A DNA stretch of 64,000 bases from Tetrahymena elliotti 4EA (taxonomy: Eukaryota > Ciliophora > Oligohymenophorea > Hymenostomatida > Tetrahymenidae): the NCBI GenBank assembly GCA_000231825.2, contig JH720300.1, forward strand, positions 75,343 through 139,342. Direction: 5' to 3'. A program made the position numbers and the translations under genes. This document shows, one piece after another, positions 1-12,828 of the stretch. Numbering within the stretch: position 1 is the stretch's first letter; every line of letters starts with the position of its first letter. The notes beneath the pieces were generated by a model. That model was not told the origin of the DNA. It searched no databases and saw only the letters and a program-made list of their open reading frames with translations.

Positions 1-503
1 GAAAATAATTTTAAAATTTTATTTTTAATAATTTATGAATTGATTATGGAGATATTTTGGTTGATTTTTTATTTTAAAATCGTTTTAATTGAAAAAATAA
101 AATAGATAATTTATTGAAACTAAATAATATTTGGGTGCTTTAAAATCATTTTCTTAAATTGGAAATTAACAAACTTTAAATGTAATGGCATATTTATTGT
201 TTTGAATATAGTACATACATCGCCTTTAGAAAGCTAAAAGAATTTTTAATCGCACTCTATCAAAAGAAAGAAGAGATATCGGAGGGGGAAATTTTTAAAA
301 ATTAATTCTTCTTTTTCAAAATATAAAAAGATATTTATCATTATAATATTTAACTATAAGTCGCTTTATATCTATTGCTTTTTAACATTTCTTATTTTTT
401 TCTTTTTTCTTTATAAGATTAAACACTTTAAATATCAAAAACAATTTGTGGTAAAATAAGATACATACAAGCTAAATAAACTAAATAGGGTAAAAAATTA
501 GAA
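1..503. other. A/T-rich upstream spacer
   Basis: No coding signal seen. The right end, from about 340, is repeated with many small differences at about 3835-3979 upstream of the second LRR copy, so it is probably the 5' flank (UTR and promoter) of the LRR gene that follows and was duplicated with it. Confidence 0.5.
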
Positions 504-3455
504 ATGAATTAAATTAATGATGATTCAAATGCAGTAAATTGCTATCATTAGTGTCCTCAACATTAGGGGTTTTATCTATAGCTTTATATTTACCAGCTGA
601 ACGAAGAAAGATTTAATTAAATTCCTAATAGCGTAACTAAGATATATATGATAAGAGTTTTGGAGAATATAAGAGAATTTCTTACAAAGAAGATATAAAA
701 GAAATTATTTTAGACACAGAAAAAAGCTTAGAAAACAAAAACCTAGACCTTAAGGAAATTTTTAAAAAGAACCTGAGAAATTCAGAAAAGAACAAGAAGA
801 CTCTTTTGGGATTAATAGGAGAATTAGATCTAAATAGTATGCAAATAAGTAAAAGTTCAATTTTTAGTGAATTTATTAGATTTACAAATTGAAAGAGAAA
901 ATAATTTACAAAATTACACAACGAAAAAAATTTTAAGAGATCAAGAAAATAAAACTCTTAATATCCCAAATTAAATAGATTAAATTAATGATTAAGCCAA
1001 TTTATTGGAGGATTAAAATACAAATGATAAAATTCAACCAAAAAATAATAACAATTTGAATAGAAAATTTCTTGAAGGAATAACTAAATTTGTCAGAAAA
1101 CACAAAAACATTATTACTGTATTTGGCATTTTACTTGTTATATTTAAAATCTTTAGCATTAAATTTTACAGGTGAAGATTTCGTTAATATTTGTTAAAGT
1201 TCTCATACTATAGGTGAGAGAGGGGCAATTATCTTGCCAAAAGTTTAGGAACGCTTTAAAACTTAATGTCTTTAAGTCTCATTATGAACTGTAAATAAAA
1301 AAATTTTAGTGAAGTAGGTCTCTATTTTATTGGAAAATCTCTTGAAAAACTTTAAAATTTGAGTAAATTTTATTTAAAAATCAATCGAAATTAGAAAGCA
1401 AGAGTCATCAATAAGATTTTATAGGTTATTTTGGCCAATCTTTAGGCAAAATTAATAGCTTATCTGTTTTAAATTTAAATGTTAAAAGTTGCAGGGAAAA
1501 TAATAATTTCTACAATTAATTGTTTTAATTCTGTTGAAATAAAAAAAAAATAAATGCTTTAAATTTAAATTTTGATGATATTGATAAAAATAAAACTAAT
1601 AAGGAAATTAGAGCTATTTTATATCTATCTTAAAGAACTCGTTTTTTATGAAATTCTTGATTTAAGTGAGAAGGCTTATGAAGATTAAGAGACTTCTTTC
1701 TTTTTTAAAAAATTTGAATTTGAAAAATTAAAATCTTTAAATTTAAATATTACAAAAATTAATTCACAAAATTACCTTCTAATGAATTATTAACTTTTTA
1801 AGAATCTAAAAAATTTAAGTTATTTAAAATGAACTCTCATATTAAAATAATCTGAACTGAATGAATTTAGATACATATAAGATTGGATAGAAAATTTATC
1901 TAGTTTGAATATATTGAAGTTGAATATTTAATTTGAGTATTTTTCTATTGAGTAATCCTATTATTTATCAACTGGAATTTAAAAAACTTTAAAATTTAGT
2001 TGAGTTAGAATTAGAAATAGATTTTTTAAATGCAGAAGATGTTGTTTTTAAAAATATTGCAAGTGCATTAGAAAAGTGAGTCTTTGACTTTAAACATAAA
2101 AAATAATAAGAATTACTTTTTATCAAATTAAATTAATCCTTTTGGAGAGGCCCTTTCGAATGCTAAAACTTAAATAATCTTAAATTAAAGGGTGAAATTA
2201 ATGATAAGATTAACTAAATTTATTACCAAACATTTTTAGTAATCTTCAATCCAAACTTTCTTAAAGCTTAATTAAAAATGATTGTTTTTAGATTGCTCAA
2301 ATATTGGATATTAAAAAAACCAAAGATCGTTTAGATCTAGATTTCCAACCTTTTGAAATACTAAGTAATTTAGTAAAAAAGTAAGTATGAATAATTTTAC
2401 AATGAAAAGGGAGTTTTCTATAAAGTAGCCACTGCTAATAATCTTGAAAATGTAGATAGATTAAAAATATATTTAAATCCTAGTGAGAGCAATGTTTAAA
2501 CAGCAAACTGCTTGAAAAAACAAAAAAATATAGAAATTTTGATAATAACCTTTTAATAAATGAAAGGGGATAACTTTTCTGAAGCCTCTTCCTAAGTTAT
2601 AAATGCTCTCGAAAATCTAATTAATCTTACTTATTTAGAATTTTATTATGAAAAGTATTTAAAATAAGAAACTGTTAAATCCTTCATAAAAGCTTTAGAA
2701 TCTAACTTACTTAAAATTATATCTTTCTGATTACTCCTTAGATGTAGAGGATAACAAAAACATTGTTAACTCATTAGAAAACTTGAAAAATATTGATATA
2801 TTGGAAATTGAATTGAAAACAGAAAAAAAAATATGGCTTGGACATTAATTTAATAAAACTATTAGAAAAACAAAAATATATTTCTAATTTAAGATTAAAA
2901 TTAGGTTGTAGTTATTACTTTTTTTGATAGGTATTGTAAATGCCTTTCAAAATATTAAACATTTCAATAATTTAGAATTAGAAATAATCTATTCTTTTAA
3001 GGAAAAATTTTATTTATGTTTTGAAAAAAAATCAATAATTTCTTATTCTTAGAGTATCAAATCATTTATATTGATAATATTAAGGCTGAAATCTTTGAAA
3101 GCATCTTTAAAAATATCTAAAGTGAATCTTTAATAGTATTTACTTTTAAAATTTGGAGTTTTTGTAGTTCTAAGCTAGAAGAAATTCACTTTTTACTCAA
3201 GAGTTTAGAAAAGATTTAATTTAGATTTTAATTAATTCTTAATTTAATTACTGAATTGGATGCTCAAATGTAAGCACATATAAAAGAATGTTTAAATAAT
3301 ATAAAATAATTAAAATCTTACTAGCTTAATATTAAGAGGTGGTGAGGAATTAAATTCAAATTATGGTCTGTCTGATTCAAGACAAAAAATGAATATTCTA
3401 AATATTCACTAAAAAACTTTCTCTAACAAGATTATTATATAATGAAGATCAAAAT
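504..3455 (+). pseudogene. Leucine-rich-repeat protein, frame-broken copy 1
   Basis: Starts MNQINDDSNAVNCYHQC with TAA/TAG read as Gln. A charged, coiled-coil-like segment follows, then one hydrophobic membrane-like segment near 1110-1160 (IITVFGILLVIFKIF), then a long series of LRR-like units such as GLYFIGKSLEKLQNL near 1312-1355 and IGYFGQSLGKINSLSVL near 1420-1470. The similarity runs through all three frames: a shift is needed near 640, another near 890, then several between 1170 and 3000, with in-frame TGA codons. The spots where frame changes do not look like introns. I read this as a decaying pseudogene; assembly or sequencing indels in homopolymers are the alternative. No catalytic domain is visible, so any former role as a membrane-anchored LRR binding protein is inference. 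Its closest relative is the truncated copy immediately downstream. Confidence 0.6.
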
Positions 3456-3834
3456 GTTACCTGTTGAATTGTAACATAATCCAATCCAGAAATTCAAAAT
3501 AATTTTGATTTTTTTTTTAAAATTGGGGTTTTTAAATTAATGTTTTGAAATTGGTTTTCAAATATTAAGGGTAAATAAAATTTTTTAATGAAGTCATAAG
3601 GAAAAGTGTCAAAATAGGTCCAATATTTTCTCCTTTTTTCTAAGTAACCCATTCCTATTATTTTACAAAATATTAAGAATGTTAAAATAATCATTAGTTT
3701 CTATTTTTTTATTAGATTAAATGGATTGTTTTTTTTTTCTTCTTTAAAGGAAATAAATCTACTTTAAAAAGTGAATGTCATCAATAAATATCTACTAAGA
3801 ATTATTCATATATTAAAAATAATAATATTTGACT

Positions 3835-4043
3835 ATGTATCTTTTTATTTCTATTGAATTTTAATATTTCTTATTTTTTTTAAGATATAAGATTAAATAC
3901 TTTAATTATCAAAACCAATTTGTGAAAAAATAAGAAAAATATATTCACTAAATAAACTAAATAGGGTAAAGAATTAGAAATGAATTAAATTAAATTAATA
4001 ATAACTCAAATGCAGTAAATTATTATCATTAGTGTCAAATGTT
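3835..4043. repeat. Duplicated 5' flank of LRR genes
   Basis: This stretch matches about 345-556 over roughly 200 bases, including the leader ending in the shared motif CTAAATAAACTAAATAGGG, the start codon and the codons for NAVN..YHQC in copy 1. It shows that promoter region, leader and coding start were duplicated together. Confidence 0.7.
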
Positions 4044-4655
4044 TTAGCCACCTGAAGAATCTAACTTACTTAAGATTATATTATTTTCTTGACGTAGAAG
4101 ATAACAAAAACATTTTGAACTCCTTAGAAAACTTGAATAATATTGATATATTGTCAATTGAATTAAAATAAAAAAATTACTTTAACAAAAATTTAATAAA
4201 ACTATTAGAAAAACAAAAACACATTTCTAGTTTGAGATTAAGATTAGGCTTGGATTCAGATAAAGTAAATTATTTGATAAAAATTGCAAATACCTTTCAA
4301 AATATTAAAAATTTCAATAATTTAGAATTAGAATTATTATTAGAGAATCATAATAAATTTTATTTACATATTGAAAAAAAAATTAATAATTTCTTATTCT
4401 GAGAATTTAAAATGGAATTTATTCATTCTATAAACGCTGAAGTCTTTGAAAGTGTCTTTAAAAATATCTAAAACTAAGCTTTAATAGTATTTACTTTTGA
4501 ACAAACCCCTTCTAGGTAAGAAGAAATTCACTTCTTACTCAATAGTTTAGAAAAGATTTAATTATTAAATTGGATGCTCAAATTTAAGCATTATAAAAGA
4601 AAGTTTAAATAATATAAAATAATTAACATCTTACTAATCAATATTAACTTGAGTA
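3980..4655 (+). pseudogene. Truncated LRR paralogue, copy 2
   Basis: The first 60 or so bases match the start of copy 1 at 504. The sequence then jumps directly to the part homologous to about 2695 onward in copy 1, so roughly 2.1 kb of the middle is missing. A small insertion shifts the original start out of frame, yet an open frame still runs from the ATG at 3980 to a TGA at 4400-4402 (140 aa) with LRR-like units (SLENLNNIDILSIEL, NFNNLELELLLE). Sequence homologous to the 3' end of copy 1 continues past that TGA to about 4655. Best explained as an internally deleted tandem duplicate; whether the 140-residue frame is made is unknown. Confidence 0.6.
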
Positions 4656-4924
4656 TTTTTTGTTTGGAGTAAGGGACAAGCAATCAGATAATAAATTGAT
4701 CTATGAATTTATTAGATAATTAGTTTATTACAACACAAAATAACATGATTAGGTTTATTAGTTTATAGATTTATTATTTAGATTTATTTTATATAAATAT
4801 AACTATTGAATTTTTATTTATTATTTTTTCATTCCTTATTTTGTAAACTCATATTTTTTATTTTTTTAAATGATGAAATTTTAATTTTTGAAAAACAGTT
4901 TGTTTAAATAAATTTCATGTTTTT
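4656..4924. other. Spacer between convergent units
   Basis: Very A/T-rich DNA between the LRR remnant and the 3' end of the myosin gene. Nothing recognisable. Confidence 0.5.
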
Positions 4925-7900
4925 TCATTCTGCTTGTACTTGTTCTTCTTTGTCAAAGAGTATGCTAAGAATATCTAAAAAACAATCTCTATATTCACTT
5001 TCTTCTTCATTAAAACTCTTTTTGAGTGCATAAGAATGAATTAACAAGTTAGCAACCTAAAGATAGAGAATATAGAAGACATACAAGATTTCGCTCTATT
5101 TAACTCTTAAGAAGAAGAACTACTACACCTGGTTATTTTTTGTTCTTGATGATAAGTTTAGACCCCAAGTTTCTATTTATTCTAATTCTATAACTTCTAG
5201 AGTAGATTAATTATTAACATCCAGGATTACTATTTAATATGGCCTAATAGCTAAGTTAACCAATCTACCTTCTTTATTTTTTTAAAATTTTTCTCCATTT
5301 TGCTTAATGCAAAATTAGTGAGCTTCTAGTTAATATGACATGAAGGAATCCTTGGTTCTCAAAAGTTCTAAGTACTTCCATCTAGCTTAACTTTATGATT
5401 GAAACTCTAATTACTTGTAAATAACTAATACTTTCTAGTAAAGATCAGGTGAAGACTTTGGCATCACCCTCTTTGTAGGAAGAAAATCTAAAAATTTTTA
5501 TCTGTAAGTAGATTCAATTTATGGGTCATAAGGCCCATACTCAATAAATAGATGATAAGCAGCAAGCATATTTTCTTCTATTTCTTTGAGATAAAACTTA
5601 TTGTGGCGAACATCAAAAGAACTTTGAATAAAATACAAAATGACTGAATCAAAATCATCTTTATATAATTTGTAACATATTTTTATTCTTAAATAAAACT
5701 TTGTTATGACTTGCTTTTTGTAGCCTTCTAAGAATTTGGTATCATTTATTACAGTATTAATAGCATCTAACATTTTTTAGTTATTTTTTAGGAAATGCTC
5801 GTAATGTCTACCATCAGATACTTTAGAAAGCACTATACCAAAATATTGGCATCTATACAATAACCCTAACTCTTTAAGAACTAAATCTCTGACTTATTTT
5901 ACAGAAAATGATGACTCAATAATGACAGAAACACTAGTTTCGTTAAGTAAATATATTTTCTATTTAAATAGTTTGTGTTCATTTGCAATCTATTATTCCC
6001 ATTCAGTAGGTATCTATTCTCTTGAATCCACTCTCTGTAAATGATTATAAAAGAAATTAAATTAGGTGATCTACTTTTATAAAACTTCTCTTGTCCATTA
6101 ATCTCTTTCAATAGATTTAAAGACTTTAAATTCTTCCAAAAACTCTTAGGTGTATTAAGTAAAATCTATCATTTTTATCATATTAAAACTCTACCACAAT
6201 TTAGCTAGCTTTACAAATATGAATTTGCTTTTCTTTTAAACCTTTATATAAAATAATAATTAAAATGAATCATTTATTGAATTCAGATAAATTTATTTCA
6301 AAGTTTATGAAGCAATAACAAAATTGTAAACTTTTTTAAGTATTAAATAGAAAATAATTCTTATCTTTTAATGTTCAAATAATAAAAATCTTTTTTTTGG
6401 TAAACAAATAAAAAAGTATCTTTTTTTAGAAAACAAATGTTTGTTGTTCAAGAAAGTTATTTGTTATTGAGAAGTTATTGAGATTTTTAAATCAAATAAG
6501 ATTTTATTTGAAATTAAATTACAATTTGATCAGCAGAGCTAATAGCTGTGTATTTAAAGAAGCTCATCAATGGTATTATTAGATAATCGCTAGGTGGAAA
6601 AAGGCTTATCAGTTCAGCAAAGAATTAAAGTAAAATTCTTTAACTGTCTAATATTGGCTAGTTATGAATTTGCTTGCAAACCTACATAAAGGTTTCATCT
6701 CTGATTGGTTGATGACTGTTGTTGACAATTTACATGATTTTATTACCAAGGATTTCTTTAATATTTGGTTCGTCATCATCATTATTATTCTATTATATTG
6801 CACTTTAATTTATGGTAGAGCCCATTGATTAATGATTTTGCTATAAAGGGTTATTATTTTCTCTTTAGCTACTTTACATGGAATTTGTTTGCATTTTTGA
6901 AGCATAGTTTTCCATAATCTTTGAGTTTTCATCTTTGACAGATGAGAAAATAGACTCGTTCATTTTTTCAGGAGTTCCTTTAGAAAATAAAAGATTGATT
7001 AAAATTAGAAATGAATTAATTAGATATTTTACCATAACACATCAAAATAATGTTTTCTATGTGAGTATTTGGTGGAAAACGAGATCTTCTATTCTTAGCC
7101 AGCTTTAAAAGAGATCTAAAAATTAATTGTGCATGATTTTAAATAGTAGGGCTTTGAGTCAGAGGATCAACTAGATTACTACTTGAGTAACTCATTATTT
7201 ACTTGATAGGAAGTATTTTCTTTCCAAAATTTTTTTCTTTTAAATTTTTAAATAAAATTGCTACAAAAAGTTTAATTAATATAGAAATAAATTACTTGAC
7301 TTCACAATGTAGCTCTCACAAAATGCAAAGAAATCATTCTCATCCACTTTTTTCATCAAATCAGCATTAATTTCATCTAATTAAACATCATAATCTGGAT
7401 CTATAGGAAGCTGAGAGGCTTTTTCTAAATCTATATGAGACTACTTAGGGTTCAATGTACTATATTAAGTGGCATAATTATTTCTAAAAAATGACATCAA
7501 GTTGTCACTTTTATTTTCTTCAATCATCTATCTCTCCTATTAATCTTCTGAATAAGTCATGCATGGCCATACTTCTAATCCATTAGTTGAGAACTCATCT
7601 AATAATAAATAAATACAATTAAATTTCAAAAAAATTAAATAAAATGAATTAATAAATTAATTTTTTACCTTTAATATTTCTTTCCTGTTATTTCCCTTCT
7701 TCTTCTTCATTTAGAATATTATGAAAATATTCTTATTAATATTAATCATTTAGGATATTTTAAGGAGTAGAAGAGTCTTATTAACCAGCATTTCTTTAAT
7801 CTTCAGGAGTAGATTAATTATTTATTTCTTAAGTTTAGGCATCAGTTAATAAATTATCTATTTGTGAAATTTAGTTAGAAATTATTTTAACTTTTTGTTG

Positions 7901-10900
7901 AGGTGAAAATTTTAATTTAAGTAAAGTAAAAACATCGCTGTAATGCTAGTTAGTTCTTTTTTTAAAAATGGATTCTAACATTTTGAAGAATTTAAATTTT
8001 TTGTCTTTATTGAGAGCTATTATGAATATGTTAAATGCATGATATAAATTCTCTCTTAAGAAGTATTCCAACTTTTCCAAGCCTGAATTTATTGCCATTA
8101 GCTTTTTTTGTTTTTTTTCTAATAAATATTCTTTGCATCTGTTAAAAAATTTTCTTAATTTTTCCATTTTATTTTTCAATTGCTTGATTCTTAAGAAGAT
8201 ATTCTTCTTGTAAAGATAGAGTTTTACACTTCTATTTATTTTTGTGGCCATTTCTTCCTTTACTTTGAAGAATTCTAATAATTAAGAATCTAAAAGGTTA
8301 GAAACAGCTAATTTCATGTAAATTTTAGTTTTACCAAATAAAACATTTTTGTTTAAAACTAAATTTTATTTTTAATTATTGATTAGGTGTTGAATTAATT
8401 GAGTACACAAATCTTTCTTTTGTTCAATAGCTAACTAATTAAATTTTTTTGGATTTGTGTGTTTTAATTATTGGTTAAGTTCAAAGTATCTGTTATAGAA
8501 AATGTCATAAGCAAAACGAGAAGGAAAACCTTCTTTACGAACTCTGACTGATTCTAAAATACCTAAATACCTAATTTAAAGCATAACAAAGCTTTCATCA
8601 AATAATTCTTTTTACTTTAATTCATTAGGTTTAATGCAACGAATAAAATGCACATCACAGCTCTATAATTCATCCATTAATTCTTTTATTTAATTACGAA
8701 ATTTAGCTCCTAAAAATTTATTTGATTTAGACTTGGCAGAAAATCTTGGATTTTAACTTAGATCAATTTGTTAAGAATTTTGTTAGTCTTCATAAGTCCA
8801 TACTGTTTTGATTTCATTAATTTATGTTTTACAAATAGCATCATTAATAGAATCACTGATCTCATCCTTATTCTTGACTCTAAATCCATTAATATTGTAT
8901 TCAACATCTTTTGCAGTGTGTCTAATAGAAAAAGTATCCTTTATTAAATGAGGTTTTACATTAACAAGATATTCATTTTAAGCATGTTCCTTAAGAATCT
9001 TTTTAAGCAATGCTTCATCTGATCCAGTATTAATTGTACTTTCATCATCAAGTAAATCATAAATACTCTTTTTTGGAAGTGAAATCAAATCAATAATTCC
9101 TTAATTATCCTTAAATTAAATTTATTGCATATAATCATTTAAACCCTCTGCTTTGAATTCTGATTCTTCAGATTTAAAAACATAAACAATATACAGTTGC
9201 TGCAATTTTTCGTTTGTATAATTGATACATAGCTACTCGAAAGAATTCACTTTAAAATTTTCAAAACCAAAAATATCAAGCAGTCCCAAACTTAAACAGT
9301 CAGAAATATTTACATTACTGCTAGGCATAATATTTTAATTTAATTTGCTAACTAACCAATTAAATAGCTTATCATAAAGAGCTCTAGCCAAAGAATCTCT
9401 ATTTTTATTTCAAAAAACGAATTAAATGAGAAGTTTTTTAAATAAATTTGTTTTGTTAAAAAAATGAAATGAAACGAAAAGATAAGGATTTTTACCTTGT
9501 AATGGTGCATTCTTATTTGGTGATGGGAGATTCAATCTTTTTATAGTTAGTAAAAAAATTAAATGAATTTGAATTTGAATTAAAAGGAATATTTTTATTT
9601 CTGTAAAAGAATAATTTCTTTTACACAAAATTACAAAATTGATGATTTTACTATTTTCTAAAAAATTTCTTTATTAATTTTACTGATAAATTTTATTAGA
9701 GGATACATTAATCTTCTAAAATTTTAAATTCTTAGAGGGAGTGATTAATTAAAATAAAATAATTATAATTACTGATTTGCCCCCAGGAAGAGATCTACTT
9801 TTGTAAATTAAGCATCTTTTAAGCTGCTCTAAATCTACCTTTAAAATAGAAGCAGCTTTAGACAGATCTTCCATATTTATGAGAGAACATGGTGTTTCAC
9901 CCTCAGAATAAGCCTTGTCATCAAAATTAATATTACCCAATAATAAAATACCAGCAAGAATGGAATAAATAGATTTTTCTTCTTCAAGTGTAAAATTTAA
10001 CTTTTAGAAAGATTGTTGGACTTCATTGAAATTTTCTACATCTTCAATACCTTCTACTTGCATGGAAGAACTTTAATTGAGATAATTAAACTATTTTGGG
10101 TCTCTTTTAATATTAAATTCTTAAAGAATCTATTAATTCACACCTGCAAGAAATGAATAAAAAATATGATAATTTCTCTCTCCATCAGCAACTATTGTCA
10201 CACGAGATTTTTCTAGCAAATAATTAGAAATTTCTGCTCCTTAAATGAGTTTCTTCCTTTTATCTATCCAAATTCTAACATATTTACCAAATCTACTTGA
10301 GTTATTGTTTCTTACTGTTTTTGCATTACCAAATGATTCTAAAATTGGATTACATCCTAAAATCTTTTCTTCGATTGGTGCTTATGCAGCTTTTTACTGA
10401 TTTTTATTAGTTGAAAAACGACTATGATCAGCATGAGAATGAGCAGCATCACTTAAAGAAGTAATATATTTCATTGAATATTTTGCGTTTTCTGTCTTTC
10501 CTGCTCCTGATTCACCTGATATTACTATTGCTTGCTTTTTGTTATTGGCAAATAATTGAATATAAGCATTGGCAGAAAGTGCATAAACATGAGGAGGATA
10601 TTCAGATTATTAAAATGCATCACCTTTATGAACTGCTTTCTAAAATTAACTCATTATTTCAGGATTAAAGCTTTTTTAAATAATTTTATATGGATTCATC
10701 ACTATAAGAGTTGGGCCAATGTATGAAAATATAAAATCTTGTGAGAATCTTTTTTTGACATTAATTAATATTTCTGCATCATTAAGTGTGTTCATCTAGA
10801 CCATATCATCCCATCCTTCAGGTCTAGATTCTTTATTGCATTCTTGAAGCAAAGAGACGCTCACCTTGATCTCTGATCCTATTGGTTTTCCATGCTCATC

Positions 10901-11053
10901 TATGAAAATAATATTTGCATTTGAATTATTGGCTTCTAAACTTTTTATTATAGCTCTCCTAAAAACTACATCAGAATTGCTTTTAGAGTCTTGCTCAACC
11001 CAACATTATTCGTCAGGAAGCATCCAACTAGTGTTAACTTAATTAGCTAACAT
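4925..11053 (-). CDS. Unconventional myosin with MyTH4 and FERM domains
   Basis: Actin-based motor with a cargo or membrane-binding tail. Exons: 9773-11053, 9496-9536, 7669-9398, 7296-7598, 7033-7260, 6523-6977, 4925-6241; GT..AG introns and phases agree, giving about 1784 aa from ATG 11053 to TGA 4925. Motor, about residues 1-800: N-terminal WMLPDE/CWVEQD, loop before the ATP site [13 protein letters not shown]-loop GESGAGKT near 180, switch-II region LDIFGFENF near 477, then [14 protein letters not shown] basic helical neck (about 820-925) has no clear IQ motif. MyTH4 lies about 1118-1346 ([26 protein letters not shown]) and a FERM-like region about 1346-1784 ([10 protein letters not shown] in the F3 part). 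Exon 2 is 41 nt and encodes the IESP..K..C segment that follows PGGK in myosins. Tetrahymena myosins with MyTH4/FERM tails are known; I do not assign a MYO number. Confidence 0.93.
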
Positions 11054-12828
11054 TTATTTACCTATTTGCTTAATATGCTAAAATTAAATGACTTATAATA
11101 ATTATTATTAAATTTCTTTAAAAGAATATTGTTTTTAATCCTTGACTTTCTGATAATATATGTTTAATCAAAGAAAATAGCCTAAAAACAGCAATTTGAC
11201 TTAAACTAAAAAAATTTTGTTTGGAATAATAATCATTAGTTTTTTTGCAATGTTTTTTATTAACATTATTTAAATGCTTTTATTTCTATGTAAGAATTGT
11301 AATTGCTCACGTCCTAATTGATGAGCCAGAGAAAAATTCTTTAAGATTCGTAAATTGAAAATATCTTCAATCTACTATCTATAGCTGGTTACTTTTCACA
11401 CTTAAAAGCAAAAACAAAAAGAATATACAAAATTAAGTAATTAATTCCTTTATTTTATAGCATTTTATCATCAGTCAAGTCCAGCAATTCTATTCAATTT
11501 TTATCATTGAATAATTTTATCAAACTCAAAATAATACTTAATATTTCTCCCAACAACAAAATAATTATTTTTAACTAAAATTAAGATTCTTACTTTCATT
11601 TATTTATTTGTAAATATTTTTATTTCACATCTTTAAGAATTCTTTATTTAGTTTTTCATTTGAAATTTTTTGATAATTTGCTTTATGTGTTGCTAAATTA
11701 AATAAGCTTTTTAAATTCTACCCTTAAAATTATTTTAGTTACATTATTCTTTATGTAAATTTTATTTTATTTTTCAAAATATTTTAAAGACAACTTTAAA
11801 TTTTTATGTTTTATTAAAGTAAAATTTAGACCAAAAAAAAAAACAAATACTTCCACTTCTTATTTAAAAACTTTGTAAATAATTAATACTTTTATAAAAA
11901 ATTTATGTTACTCAAAATAATAATAGATGAATGATGAATGCAAAGAGCAACTACCAAATTGTTATTTTTAACTAAAATTCAAATCATTTATTTCTAAATA
12001 TTTTTATTTCATTCATTTTAACATTAATATTAAATGTGTATTATAGATTAGAAGTTGTTTACAATAATTAATTTTTCAGTGCTGTGAAAACTAATTGTAT
12101 TTTTTGATCTGTAATTTAAAATTTCTTTATTCAAATTATTTTTTTTGTAAATTATCTTACTATTTATTCTAAAAAGAATTCCAATTTTTATATACATACT
12201 GTCATCAAAAAAGTTAAAGATAACTTTATCTTTTACTTCATATTTTTCAAAATATTTTTTAGAATTTAGAATTTAATTTTTTATTTTAAGTTTGAATTTG
12301 AGAAAATAAATTGTTTTACTAAGAAATCTTCTACCCTCAAAACCTTTTATGTAAGTTTTCTTATTTTGAAAAATTATTAAAGTGACTTAAAATGATCACA
12401 AAAAAGCTAAAGAATATTAATAGTTATTATTAAAAATTTTGAGAATTTTTAAATTATCAAAGAAATTATAAAAAATAATGTTCAAGCATTAATTTACCTC
12501 AAAATAAAAAATTGATATAAAAATATGGTTTTAACTTGGATTTAAGAATAAAAAAATAAGAATAATTTAGAGCGTGAATAAAATTTAATATCTAGAAATG
12601 TAAGTTGGATTATTTGTTTGTTTTGAAGTAAATGAATACAATAAAAATAGTGAGTGTTAGGATTCAAAAAGAAACAAAGAAATAAAGTTTAATTATTAGA
12701 GAATTTTATTTGAATTTTAATATGTTTTTTAAATTAATTTTATTTTTTCAATTTCAAATGTTTTTTCATCATATGAACAAGTAGAGATTAAATTTAGCTC
12801 TGTCTTGAAATTATCAATTTTATAATCT
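11054..12828. other. Non-coding spacer with degenerate repeats
   Basis: About 1.8 kb between the myosin start and the CCCH gene end. No coding frame supported. Loose direct repeats are visible: around 11550-11640 and 11945-12035 (shared TTATTTTTAACTAAAATT and AAATATTTTTATTTCA), and around 11715-11815 and 12330-12400. They look like decayed duplications about 0.4-0.6 kb apart. Confidence 0.45.

Noticed and set aside
9422..9628. Minus-strand 68-codon frame inside the myosin gene
   Set aside because: It runs through intron sequence; only the 41-nt piece 9496-9536, in the proper phase, fits the myosin family.
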